A stretch of DNA of 64,000 nt, taken from NCBI GenBank assembly GCA_023053575.1, contig JAKZAP010000003.1:2704561-2768560 (forward strand), given 5' to 3'. Below the pieces are notes generated by a model. That model made no database searches. It was not told the DNA's origin and worked only from the letters and a program-made list of their open reading frames with translations. Source of the stretch: Branchinecta lynchi. Lineage: Eukaryota > Arthropoda > Branchiopoda > Anostraca > Branchinectidae. Of this stretch, positions 52,243-63,349 are shown one piece after another (within the stretch, counting starts at the first letter, position 1; each line of letters starts with the position of its first letter). The position numbers and the translations under genes are program-made.

Positions 52243-52422
52243 TTACGCGCCCTGTTTTGTACCATTCATTGCTGCACGATGATTTTCGACGAGAATGTCG
52301 ACAACAGATGGGTCTGCAAGCGTAGATATATCACCAAGTTCGTCCGTTTGATCGGCTGCTATCTTGCGGAGGATCCGACGCATAATTTTTCCAGAGCGAG
52401 TCTTTGGGAGACTCGGGCAGAT
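52243..52422 (-). CDS. Acetyl-CoA synthetase, last coding exon (partial gene)
   Basis: On the minus strand the exon encodes [20 protein letters not shown], then [20 protein letters not shown], and a short tail to a TAA at 52243-52245. [11 protein letters not shown] is the C-terminal catalytic-lysine motif of acetyl-CoA synthetases (acyl-adenylate superfamily); the lysine of SGK is the acetylation-regulated residue needed for adenylate formation. [11 protein letters not shown] is typical of the family. A splice acceptor (TATATTACAG) lies directly before the exon at 52423-52432. Upstream exons should lie at higher coordinates, but I could not find them within the window, so introns are long or the exon is an isolated fragment. 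Confidence 0.85.
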   Translation of the reverse strand: MCPSLPKTRSGKIMRRILRKIAADQTDELGDISTLADPSVVDILVENHRAAMNGTKQGA

Positions 52423-53349
52423 CTGTAATATATATCTAAAGTTAACAGCGTTCAATTGAGGACAACATAAGGGCAATACAGGTGCTAAACTGTATATACT
52501 AGAACGACCTCATCTGGCCAAATTTTATTGCCGCACTAGAAAAGGTAAATAGCGCAGTACAAACAAAGAAAAGGAAAAATTACGTTGATCTTGATCCACA
52601 CAGTAACATAGTTCCGCACGTAATTTTTTAAATGTGCACCCTCTTGAAAGCTGTTTTCTTGCTAATATAAATGATGTTCATAAATCTTTCTAAAAATATG
52701 TACAGAATCTGCCGAGGGATCCACCTTGGACAAGTGGTAAAAGTGTGACGTCAAAATATAGAGTAGCACGACTTATACCTCTAATACCGTATATGACTAA
52801 GTCCAAAACACACCAGAGATCCTCGGGAAGAACGAGAAGACGTAGCAATAACGTCTCAAACTCAACAAATCAATCCTGTGTTAACCAATCATGGCGATGT
52901 TCGGGGGCAGCAGTGATACCACTTCCGGTTCTTCCGCTAGGTCCAGGGCGATTTTGCCTCGGCAAGAAGAGTTCGTCATCAAGAGTATTCTGGAGAGGCG
53001 CGAGAGCTTTAAGCGTAGCCTTAACTCCGCTCAGCACATACTCACTGTAAATTTTGTCAATGTTTTCTACATTATTGTTGTTGCGTTACGGTGGTGCCAT
53101 CTGCACCCCGCACTGTTAACTTCAGCCGCCGCTATGCAGCGTTACTGCCTTTATTGTGTTTAATCTTTTATACTGTCTGCAATCCGTACTCTTGTAGTAT
53201 TTGTTAACTCTTGGTTATTATGACTGATGCCAGGAGCATGAATCACGTCTTCTTCCGCACTTCTTTCCGGGGCCTCGACCGGGCAACAATCCTTTTTACT
53301 TAAAGGTTGATTATTTTGTAAGAACAGTATATACCAGGGAATAACACCT
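52423..53349. other. Putative intronic/intergenic sequence with one candidate exon
   Basis: Apart from the candidate exon listed at 52891, no gene is visible. If the acetyl-CoA synthetase gene is intact, part of this is its last intron. Confidence 0.35.
52891..53046 (+). CDS. Candidate 5' coding exon, unrecognised product
   Basis: An ATG in AATCATGGCGATG opens a GC-richer frame encoding MAMFGGSSDTTSGSSARSRA, then ILPRQEEFVIKSILERRESF and a short helical continuation, up to a possible donor CACT|GTAAAT at about 53046. Base composition and the balanced helix-like sequence differ from the repeat-derived frames nearby. I recognise no family and see no downstream exon. It could be the first exon of a plus-strand host gene, or chance. 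Confidence 0.35.
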
Positions 53350-53644
53350 TCCAGATGAAAAATTTATAGCCTGCGTAGTAGTACGAAAATGTTGCATATA
53401 ATACTATGTAATAGCAAAGAATAATATCATTTAATGTGCCTCAGACTGGTCCGATCTTACGTAGTGGTATCCGGTAGCATCCTGTCTTGCCATAGTAGCA
53501 TCCAGTCTTGCTAATAGTAGCATATAGTAGTATGCAGTAACACGGTAGCCCTGAAGTAGAAGAATGTAGTAGCATTCGTTAGTACTGCATGCTACTTTTT
53601 CGTACTACTTCATAGTACTATTTTGAGATAAATTTTTCATTGGG
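53350..53644 (-). mobile_element. GTA/TAC-rich MITE, copy 2 (inverted)
   Basis: Reverse-complement relative of 47599-47909. Ends are CCAGATGAAAAATTTA and TAAATTTTTCATTGGG. Shared internals are GCCTGCGTAGTAGTACG, TGCCTCAGACTGGTCC and GTACTACTTCATAGTACTA. Confidence 0.8.
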
Positions 53645-53861
53645 TTTTGTTTACTTACGGGCTTTAGGTCATAATTACGAGTCTTGTTCAAAGCTCCTTA
53701 GAGTGGGCTGGTCTTTAGGGCCTAGTGTATGATGGGTGGTTTATAGCCTATTGTGGTTCGGTACGCAAACCAGTGTGAACTGACCTGCGGAATCCATAAT
53801 GAACCCGTGAAGTCTGCACGTGTCGTAGGCCATCTTGACGCCCTAGGCTACGCTGACTCCG

Positions 53862-54546
53862 ATGGCTGTATCTAAGGACATTTCCCATCTTATGTCCGGC
53901 CTACTACACCCTCCCCATAACACCAGGTTCAGAGTGCACCTTCACATACAAATACTGTCGTGTTTATATTCTTTAAAGTTACTTAGGGCTATCCTGATGA
54001 TTAGATTATGGTTAAAAATTATAAATATGAGTAAGGATAGACTAGCTAGGTTAGCTTATGATGAGATGCTGAATAATGGTTTGAAACATTCTTGGCCATT
54101 CCAGGTAAAGCGGTTATTGGAGCGAGTAGGAATGTCATATATATCAAATGAAGGTCTTGGTTGTGTTGATTTCCAAAAGATATAAAACGTCAGATTAGAG
54201 TGGTTTTTGAAGGTCAGGAAATCTAGTGTTGGCAGAGTATTGTTAATAGTTCTACAGCATTGAATTGTTATCAAGTGGTAAAAGTTTGTTTTGGAGAGGA
54301 AGTGTACCCGGGAGAGTTTTATCAAACTGCCTTCCCATTCATAGCAGGCAGAACGTTTTTGAGAGAGGTAGTGTGGTTCCTTATCGGAGGTATGCTTGCC
54401 CACTTTGTGAGAAGGAGGAAGAAAATTTGGACCATTTCCTCCGTAGATGCCCGAAACTTTCTGATTTAAGGAAAATTTATCTAGAGGGTGTGATTTTATC
54501 ACTTCCTGAAATTTTGAGCAATAGTAACCCTACCGTTATTACTCGA
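53862..54546 (+). pseudogene. Non-LTR retrotransposon C-terminal region, interrupted
   Basis: Plus-strand coding relics include KINMSKDRLARLAYDEM-like sequence near 54030-54130 and, after frame changes, YRRYACPLCEKEEENLDHFL then RRCPKLSDLRK at about 54385-54480, the C-terminal zinc knuckle of many LINEs. Sense is lost at 54546, where a minus-strand LINE begins, and resumes at about 55769 (YIDKSLELRRSLIV then stop). It ends in a (TCTA)n tail at 55874-55900. There are several frameshifts. Confidence 0.75.
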
Positions 54547-55774
54547 GTGGGTTCAAGGTTCAAGGTTTTTTTATTCTTACTTTATATAATACATAAACAT
54601 TAACAATACTAAACTCCGGAGAGAAGAAAAACATCGAATGGTTCAGACCCTTCCATAAAAGAAAATCAATAAAACGAAATCGACCCAACGCTGAGTAGAA
54701 AGATCACCGCACGACATCGCCAACACGAAGCGAAATCAATCCAAACAAAAACAACAACAAAAATGAGGGAAGGGTGACTGAAAACCAGTATCACTAGAGG
54801 AAAACACATAAATAAACATGAAATACAACCAATCTCTAACTGTTAATTATCCATTCTTAAACTTGTTAATGAGAATTTGGGACAGCTGTTTTTTTATACT
54901 TTCAAGGGATTTTGTAGAATCAATTTTAGGAAATAAAATTTGCCATGAATTCAAAACTGAATAAGATGGAGAAAAACGAGACCTCTCTGAAACTACTCTT
55001 TGACTTCGGATCTTCCATTTATGACGGTTATCGTACTGGTGCTTTAGTGGGCAAGGAAAGAAATCATTTGAATGGAAATATGATGGAAGCTGGCAACGGT
55101 CATACTTTCTTTTGAATTGGAATGACGCAAAGTTAAATAGTTCAGAAACGGGCAAAATATTGATCAGAATATACAGGGTTTCTGTTTGACTTACCCCAGG
55201 AAGTGATAACGGTGATGGTAAAAAAGTTCGCAAAATCTTTAAAGCACGGTTTTGTAAAATCTGTAATGGTTTAAGATGAGTTTTAAATGTAGCCAGATAT
55301 ATTAAAGGGCAATAAGTGAGATGCGAGTGATGAACAAGAGCAAAATAAATTAGCCGAAGAATTTCATTAGGAAAAAAATTCTTGAGCCTATTCATTACTC
55401 CCACACCCTGAGCCAATTTAATTCTTAGCCTGTTGGAATGTTCATTGTAAGATAAATGTTCATCAAGATGAATTCCAAGGTAAGGAACTGAACTCATTCT
55501 ATGTATTACAATATTTGTATGTGGGTCCTTAATAGATGTTAGTGTTGGTGCCTTCTTCCGCATTCAATGATAGCCGGTTAGCTTTAAGCCACAACATCAA
55601 TTGTGAAAACACTAATTGTAATTTAGCTTGCAATTCATTTTCCGATTCTCCAGCTAGTGTCGAACCAGCATCATCCGCAAAAAGAATGTTTAGACTAAGA
55701 TTTGTTGTAGCTGCTGGGAGGTCGTTAATATAAATTATGAATAGTAGAGGGCCTAGAATAGAGGGCGTGTACAT
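54547..55774 (-). pseudogene. 5'-truncated LINE reverse transcriptase, inserted in the plus-strand LINE
   Basis: Two overlapping minus-strand frames. The first, 55529-55774, has SILGPLLFIIYINDLPAATT and the catalytic loop LFADDAGSTL, with thumb sequence LQLVFSQLMLWLKANRLSLN. A frameshift at 55529-55563 leads into 54847-55563, which carries VPYLGIHLDEHLSYNEH and the C-terminal RT region (NEILRLIYFALVHHSHLTYC). A 3' UTR follows to a (TTGAACC)n tail at 54547-54562. Truncation just before the SILGP motif is typical of 5'-truncated LINE insertions. Confidence 0.85.
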
Positions 55775-55905
55775 AGATAAATCTTTAGAGTTAAGAAGGA
55801 GTCTGATTGTTTAAGTTATATTTTTGTTTTTGTTTGTTTGTGTATATGGCCCGTGGGCTTTTGAAATACACTAATCTATCTATCTATCTATCTATCTATA
55901 ACAGT
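55769..55905 (+). pseudogene. 3' end of the interrupted plus-strand LINE
   Basis: TACATAGATAAATCTTTAG reads YIDKSLELRRSLIV and stops at TAA, then a UTR (ATGGCCCGTGGGCTTTTGAAA) and (TCTA)n. It completes the LINE seen at 53862-54546. Confidence 0.6.
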
Positions 55906-56237
55906 TGTCAGCATATTCTTTAATCCTTTCTTTCTATGTTTGTCTTCTTGTACATTTTTGCACTAAGAAGGGCAATAAATCTATTATTTGTATCATTATA
56001 ACGGTAAATGCGCACGATAAAGACATCCAAACAAACACAGAAAAAAGAAAAGAGGTCTAAAAAATCTTCTTCCCAGATGGAAATGGTCAAAGACGGAAAC
56101 GTGGATACTGTGGGCAATGGACGATAACTTTGCACAAAGATCAGATGGTAGAATCGGCTAGGATATGTGTTTAATCGCAATTCTTGAGCAGAAATTAGTG
56201 GCCCGACAATGAGAGTTTTGCACTACCCTTCAGTTAA
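55906..56237. repeat. Dispersed repeat fragment
   Basis: AAAAATCTTCTTCCCAGATG then GGAAACGTGG and CAATGGACGATAACTT (56060-56130) match 59763-59845 in the same orientation. It is non-coding. Confidence 0.5.
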
Positions 56238-57160
56238 AACAAGACCAAAGGTTTCGATGGGACCCCAAAAATCTAATATTTGATCCAGACAATTGGGTCA
56301 TATGTCTTCGCCATTCAGTCTTCGTCAGATTCCTTGAATATTTATACTGTTAAAATAAACTTCAGAAATGGATTCAGCATGCCTCCTTGCCCCGATACCG
56401 AATCTCTAATCGATTTCAGAAACAACTTTGAGCTTCAACCAAATTTCCAATTTCAGCCGAATTCGTGATGCGTCCAGCAAGAAAACTTAGTTCAGACATG
56501 GATTCAGCGGACCTCCTTACCCCACTGAATATCTTATTAGCTGATCAAATATACATTTTTTACCGTAAATTCGAAACCTCTCCTATGCCTCTGAAGATAG
56601 GACTAAAGGACTCATCTACAAACTTGACCTGTACTTTACCAGTAAATCCTCATTGAACAACATCCTCGCTTGAACTACTATTTCCTCGTTTGAACATTAT
56701 ACATCAACCCCTTCGACCTTCGATTACAATAGATCTCTCCGACTCCATATAATATAATATACCATATAATAAACAAATGAATGTCGTCATCCAACGTGCA
56801 GAGCTATACAGGTTTGAGAATAAACGGGTAGGGACTGCTATGGCCGAAAATTGGTCGACAAATTTTGTGTCGGGTTTTCGCCGGATTTCGGGTGAACTAC
56901 TTGACCGTTAAAAAAATAGTTCGGGTTCAGCATGTTTCCTTACCCCTAAATCAGCTTTACCCCTTAATTTGACCCCCCCCCGCACTAAACATGGGGCTAC
57001 AGAGCCCATCTGCGAACTTGACCTTACTCTTGACCCAAAGAATCCTCTCACCAAGTTTCATCAGAATATCTCATTCCCTTCGAGAATTATCATGCGGACA
57101 GACGGACAACTTTTGCGATCTCATACGTAACCCTCCACTTACGTTTTGGGATCCCAAAAA
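56238..57160 (-). repeat. Family B element, copy 5 (inverted)
   Basis: Begins with the complement of the 3' end (AACAAGACCAAAGGTTTCGA) and ends ACGTTTTGGGATCCCAAAAA. Monomer words are GTGAACTACTTGACCGTT and AGCATGTTTCCTTACCCCTA. ATCATGCGGACAGACGGACA marks the 5' block. Confidence 0.7.
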
Positions 57161-57347
57161 TTAAAGCTTCTCGAGAAGCTTTAGTCGAAAAGCTTCAATT
57201 AATGAACAAAACGATCTCTTCTGTTAATTAATGGATGAATCCATTCTACTATCCCTGTGTGATGGATGCGGATTGAGGGCTAGTCACCCTGTTAAATTTC
57301 TTACATACAGTGAATTATCCAATAATGCCAAAGTAAACGTATAAAAT

Positions 57348-57546
57348 CTAAAAGAACCGTTCCGTTTTTGTTACGATTGCTGCTGGCAACTTCTCCGACT
57401 GATTTATCGGTCCAGCGGTCTTTTCTCGAGCCTTGTAAACCTCTAGTGCCTGGATGTAATCAGTGTGATTGAAGAAAAGATTATCAACTAGTCGAAAATT
57501 TATAAAGAAATTCGCAATCACGACGAAATAGGGGTAGACTCGACAA
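57348..57546 (-). CDS. Candidate terminal host exon, unrecognised product
   Basis: On the minus strand a strong acceptor (CTTTTTCTTGGGTTTTGTTTTATAG) precedes an open 65-codon stretch: CRVYPYFVVIANFFINFRLV, then DNLFFNHTDYIQALEVYKAR and a basic end reading ...TKTERFF before TAG. The first ~20 residues could be part of a transmembrane helix. The sequence looks like a short C-terminal exon of a small membrane or organellar protein, but I cannot name a family. No upstream exon was identified. Confidence 0.4.
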
Positions 57547-59289
57547 CTATAAAACAAAACCCAAGAAAAAGCAAAACAGAATCAATTACGTACCATGCTC
57601 TTCTTGGAGTTCTGTGGAAGATTTTATACGAAGTGTTTGTAAAATATTATGCATTTTTTAAGTCGGCCGTTTTCTGGGTGAAAGCTTCTGCGCTTTCCCA
57701 GACGGGTGGTTATACATACAAGCAGTAAGTTGTAAATATACACAGCATTCATAAATGTATATAATCACATATTAGTAAATATATACTTCGAACACGCACA
57801 TTTTATCTTTCGTTATTTTACCTTTATCTGCATGTCGTTCAATTCGCGTCGTTCTTCTGCTTTTTAGTTACATGTCGTCTTATTGTTTGTTGGTTCCGCA
57901 TCGTTTCCCTGTTGTTATCGTGGTGGATTTTATGATTTAGTTTTGTTTTCCGGTGAGGACGGTTTGCCGGAAGTGCAACCGAAATATTCGAAATTCTAAA
58001 TATCCTTCGCACATCATCTTAGAGAGATAACTAGCTGACCAAGAAAAAAACACGAAAATCTTGTTTTTTCTATTTTGTACGCTCAAACAATCTGACACCT
58101 ATAAATATATTCCAGGCCACAAGAAAGCGTGGTAGCTTGTCAAAACTCGAAATACCAGCCAGCACAACCCAAGCACAAGACAAAATATTTATACAGCCTT
58201 TGTGATTTCTAATGCGAAATAATGGCCAAAAAGGAAAAAGTAATCCGGCTGGTAGTTTTCTCGCCTTTCACTTATTTAAAGTACACCTTGCACTATTCAC
58301 TTTTTATATTCCAACATTCAAAACTATTTGAATTCTGTAAAAGTAGGCTCCGCTCTTAACAAATTATCCACAGCTTTGGCTATTTCAATTGACTTGTAGA
58401 AAAAACTCGGGACAATTCAGATAACCGGTTTTACGAATCAATAACAGGATGCGCGGAAACTCACTGGGAGCATAATGAGCATGGAAAATAGTGAATCTTT
58501 GCAAGTGCAAAGATTCGTGAGATACCGTTAGCGGGCTTCCAACGCACAATATGAAATTTGGGTTTCTGGCCTTAAGACTTATTAATGAATGCTGTTACGG
58601 AAGTAGGTTCCACTGGCACTATAGACACGACGGGTCCTTTAAACAGCATGGGCTGAAAGCTATTAGAGATCTCTTCTTCGTATTCAACACACGGTCATGC
58701 TAATCAGGACCATGACTTCCGAAATACGAAAATTCGATTCTTGGCAGGTCTCACTGGAGAGAGTGAACGTCAGTCTAAAGTTTCAGACGAACGTTTAAGA
58801 ATCAACTTCTTATCCCCTCCCCTACCAGCAATACCACGAAAGTTTCATCTGACCAGCTACATCGAATTTCCATTTCAAAATCACTTTCTTGGAACCGGTT
58901 TGAAGTTCGTTCCGCTTCAACGAGTAATCGTCCATGTTCAATATTGTAACAGCAGATCTTAAGTAAACCAAAACAGAAATGTGATTTCTGGTTCTTGAAA
59001 ATCTATTTCCAATCCCTTCTTTCTAATTCAGAAGTACGCCCACTTCTTCTTGACAATTTATCCATCCCGTTAGAGGGAGACAGCAAAATCCTTCAATCCA
59101 CCCAGCCTTGTAGGTCACCCACCCATAAGTTGATCCACCCGTAAATTAGCTCCTTTCAACCAGAGACAAATTCCAACTGGACGTCCTTGTTCAGACATTC
59201 CAAGCCTCCTTTTAGAAAACACACTACAGGCTCTCCTGCCTAAAGGTCAACCTGAATGAAATTTTAACATGTTTTCTTAATGCTTAGAA
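57547..59289. other. Gene-free stretch
   Basis: No supportable coding region, RNA gene or element is seen. Any upstream exons of the 57348 candidate would be expected here but were not recognised. Confidence 0.35.
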
Positions 59290-59472
59290 ACAGGCCCATA
59301 TCCAGGATTTTTTCTTTTTTTTTTTTGGGGGGGGGGGTTGCCTGTGGGTCGGACAAAAAAGTACAAAAAAGACAGAGGGAAAAGCCTATAAAAATCATGA
59401 TTTTTGCATGTTTCGGGGGGGGGGGGGGGGTCAACCCTCTAACCCCCCCCCCCCCCTGGATACGGCCTTGCT
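59290..59472 (+). mobile_element. Short poly-G element, family C, copy 3
   Basis: Ends GGCCCATATCCAGGA and CCTGGATACGGCCTT are inverted. Inside are G10, G16 and C14-type homopolymers and AAAAGCCTATAAAAATCATG. It matches 4437-4607 and the complement of 13690-13855. Confidence 0.7.
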
Positions 59473-60511
59473 TAGAAATATTCGAAAAGGAAAAAATTCT
59501 TGTGATGGTTTGTGCTTGAAAGTCTCGCGTATATTAATGATTGACGCTATGTGTCAAACCGTCCCATCAGTTACCATTTCCGGGATTAAGAACTTCGTAA
59601 AAAATGACAAAGCCATGATGATGAAGATAATGAAATTTTATTTAGGCACTTAAGAAGAGGAAAATAGTGCAGTATAGATAAATAAAAGGAAACAAATACA
59701 CTGAGCTTTCAATAATGTAGTAATACACGAGATACAAAATATGCATTTAAAAAAAAAAAAAAAAAATCTTCTTCCTAGATGGAATGCGAAGAAATGGCCA
59801 AGGGCAGAAACGTGACGGTCCTGGACAATTGAAGATAACTTATTTGCACAAGGGTCAGAGGGCAAAACAAGTTATACGGGAATTCCTATAACGTCACGGA
59901 AGGTACAAGAGAAATTACAATATTTCAAATAGTAAATCCTGATACATTTTAAATCTTTTCGCTCAGAACAACAAAAATTCCGGAAAGGCTGCAGACAGAG
60001 TGAGAACAAAATCTATTATATAAACTACCAAAGGCTTTTCTGTCATACCTTCCTCTATTTGGAACTATTTTTCCAAATCCGACACGAATGGAATCATGAA
60101 CAGCCGAAAGAGCATTATAGCAGATTTATTTTTTCGAGACTGTTCTATGATCATGCCAAGCCAATTTACGATAAGGGAATTTGGGAGTTTTTAATTTTGA
60201 AAAGAAATACCGGAATCTTTTGGACTGTTGAATTTAAAATACTAACATTTAAACAGTATTTGTTTCTACCCTAACTGTATTTTTACGTTTTTGTATTTGC
60301 TGTCTGGCTCTTGTCGAGGCGGATCAGGCTCCTGCTTATTTCTTACGAGGAGCTCACTGGTCAGATACACCACTTGTGTCTTGAACAGCGACCAGGTTAG
60401 GGTGCGGAATAGAATTCCTTCCCGGATATTCGGCGACGGGCCATCATCAATTCCATGGAAAAGTTTAGGTATGTTTCACTTGATAATCAAAGTGCAGTCT
60501 TCCTCGTCTAA
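59473..60511. other. Gene-free stretch
   Basis: Contains the dispersed repeat match 59763-59845 (see 55906-56237), preceded by an A17 tract, and short uninformative frames only. Confidence 0.4.
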
Positions 60512-60921
60512 AGGCGTATTCTCGCCGTTACCCGAGGACTCCGCTTGAGGAGTCCCCGCGATTTTGTTTGTCCCGGGGACTGACTCCCCGTATTCTCGTG
60601 ACTCCCCACGGACAGGGAATGCTCCAGTTATCATCACCACCATCAGAAAGGACTCCCTTTCAGATTCAGAGGGGAATCAATTTTTGTTGGTGCAATGTAA
60701 AATTAACTAAAAGCAATCAGAATAAACAAAATAAAAAATAAAGTGGATCCAGAGTAATTTCGTCAACTTCATATTTTTTGTTTCGAACAAAATCCATTTT
60801 GGAAGCATTCCCCGTGTTCTCGCTGTTTCTGTACGAGGAGTCCGCGTGGAGTGACCCCCTCCAGTCCCGCCGTTCCCTTCGATGCCCCGAGGAGTCCTCG
60901 GGAAACGGTAAGAATACGCCT
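60512..60921. mobile_element. PIF/Harbinger-type MITE (MITE-4)
   Basis: 410 bp. Left end AGGCGTATTCTCGCCGTTAC then CCGAGGACTCC; right end GGAGTCCTCGGGAAACGG then TAAGAATACGCCT. TAA flanks both sides (60509-60511, 60922-60924). The interior has GAGGAGTCC/GGACTCC palindromic words. Confidence 0.85.
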
Positions 60922-61081
60922 TAAGGCATGAAAAGCGAATGAATACTGGGCTGAAGGAGGATTTAGCGAACGAGGCTATAAGAGCAGGGACAGGCTATAA
61001 GAGCAATATCCAGCAGTTTATTTAAATATATACGTATTTTTATTACATTGTTTATATATATATTGAAAATCGTTTTACTAT

Positions 61082-61279
61082 AATAGAGATCGTCATTATC
61101 ATAATACAAGAAATGCGGATAATTTAACTCATGAGTTTAGAAGCACAACTCGGGCATCTTTTGTAATTCGCCATTATGGTCCTCATGTTTGGAATATATT
61201 GCCATAGTGTGTGAAAAATGCGTCTAGTGTTCCTGCTTTCAAGTCACGGGCAAAGAAGTTCCTTTTGTCTCGGGAATGA
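61082..61279 (+). pseudogene. LINE reverse-transcriptase C-terminal remnant
   Basis: A 65-codon frame with one TAG encodes RDRHYHNTRNADNLTHEF, then VIRHYGPHVWNILP and FKSRAKKFLL, the 'HxYNTRN...GPxxWNxLP...FKxxxKxxL' end of many LINE polyproteins. It is 5'-truncated. TTCTATTCAAGGTACTGTTC is duplicated just downstream (61310-61350). Confidence 0.7.
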
Positions 61280-62113
61280 AACTGGTGAGAAACCCGATCC
61301 CCGTTATCCATTCTATTCAAGGTACTGTTCTCCATTCTATTCAAGGTACTGTTCTCCGATTTTCTTTATTTGTTGCTGTATCATCTCCTTCTTGTCTTTT
61401 CATATTTATCATTCACCAGTTGAATTTTTAGTGTATAAGTAGCTCGGTATGAATGTATTGAATAACTATAAATGAATTAGATCGCTTGCCCTTCCAAGCT
61501 ACATTGCCTTTCTTGGCAGGCAAAAGGCGAAGTATCTGTTTTTTTTTAAATAGATGTATCTCTACTCATCTCTCTATTCTATGTATGATTGAACGTGCGA
61601 ACTAAAACTGTGTCTAATATGACTTGTTTTTCAACAATGAACAAGTGAACAAATTCAATCATCCCTCACAGGATCTGAAAGCTCGCTGCTTTCAAAAGAG
61701 ACTGTCCCTCCACTCCAAACGACATATTGTTCAGTTACACAAGCAGAATACGCTTTCAATATAAACTTTCATCCTTAATACGGAACTAATATCTAGAAAG
61801 CAATCCATCAGTAGCTTTTAAGGAAAATCTCGTGTCTCACAGAGACATTAATTGTCTCTAAAAGTTCTTATATGCTTCGTAAAGAAATTTCCACTCTAAG
61901 TAAAACAGTTTTCATGTCCGACAAGATTAGTATGAAACATACATAATGCGAGTCTGATCCACAGCTAAATAACACTAAGCAGTAGCGCCAAAAATTGACA
62001 CACTAATAGCGGCGGCACTAGCACTACTAGAGAACATAAGGTCCATACTGAGAAACAATCAGTCGTGCACCAGCACTGGCTCCGATGACTCCACACTCCG
62101 AACAAAAAAAATT
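61280..62113. other. Gene-free stretch
   Basis: No gene. AACACTAAGCAGTAGCGCCA at 61970 is a single arm of the foldback family at 48160-48330. Confidence 0.4.
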
Positions 62114-62982
62114 ACAAGACCAAAGGATTTGTTAAATATTTTATCCAGACAGAATTAAATTATTAAAATTTAGAAAGAAATCCAAATAGCTAATCATCTG
62201 AGAAAACCAAGTTCAGATATGGATTCAGCATGTGTGTTTACCCTTATAAGTCATAACTGTTTTGACGATAACTTCCTGGCTTACTTCTGTCAATTTCCCG
62301 GCTTCGGCCGAATTCCGGAACTACTAGTCCGGCAAAAAAAGAAAGCTAAAAGACGAAATCGGCATATCTTCTTTCTCTATATCGAACATCTAATCAACTT
62401 CAAATAAAAATGAAACCAAATTTTCCGCTTCCAGCCGGATTCCGGGCGAACTATATGCCTGGATAAAAAATTATTGTCATACACGGATTCAGAATCTCTT
62501 CTTACCCCTAAATCGGTTAATTAATCAACTAAAAATAAAACTTTAACTCTTTAACAATTTTCTGGATTTGGCCGGATTCCGGGCGAACTACTTGTCCGGG
62601 TAGAAAGTGTTTTCACATAAGTGTTCAGCATGTCTTCTTACCCCTAAATCAAACATCTGGGCGAACTACTTGTCCGGCGAGAAAATGGTTTTCATATAAG
62701 TGTTCAGAATGTCATCTTACCCCTTAATCGACTATCTCATTAGCTGTTTAAAAATATGTTGTTTGTCCCTTGATTTAAATCCACACCCCTAAATGTAAGG
62801 CTGCAGAGCCCATCTACGAAATCGACCTTTCCCTTGCCCCAAAGGATCCTCCCACCATGTTCCATCAAAATATCTCATTCCCTTCGAGAGTTATCGTGCT
62901 CTCAGACTGACAGACCGACGGACGGACGGACAACTTTTGCGATGTCATAGGTATCCCTCAACTTACGTTTTGGGATCGCAAA
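62114..62982 (-). repeat. Family B element, copy 6 (inverted)
   Basis: Begins ACAAGACCAAAGG and ends CTTACGTTTTGGGATCGCAA. Monomers carry CGGATTCCGGGCGAACTA and CAGCATGTCTTCTTACCCCT. GACCGACGGACGGACGGACA marks the 5' block. Confidence 0.75.
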
Positions 62983-63349
62983 ACGAAACAACCTTCCTAT
63001 TTCCTGGATTTGTGCAGCCTGGTTCTTAGCTGTACTAGAATTTTCTAAGCCATTTCCTATTCATGGAGATCATAGGTCTCGGCGCTACTCCATAGTGTTA
63101 TTTTGCTCTGGTCTGATCCGACTGTTTGTGTGAACGGGGATAAGGAATTTCCTATGAATGGCTATTTGACGTTCAAACAATGGCTCGCTATCTTAGTTTG
63201 GCAGACTTATATTTCATGTTACAATAAATAGTGCAAATACTGTGGTGATTTTTCGTATAATTCTCTATTTCTTCTACTTTCCGTCTTACACTCCGTTTCA
63301 ATTCCATGTGAACTTTCATAGTTGTTTTTATTGCACTTGAAACTTTTAG

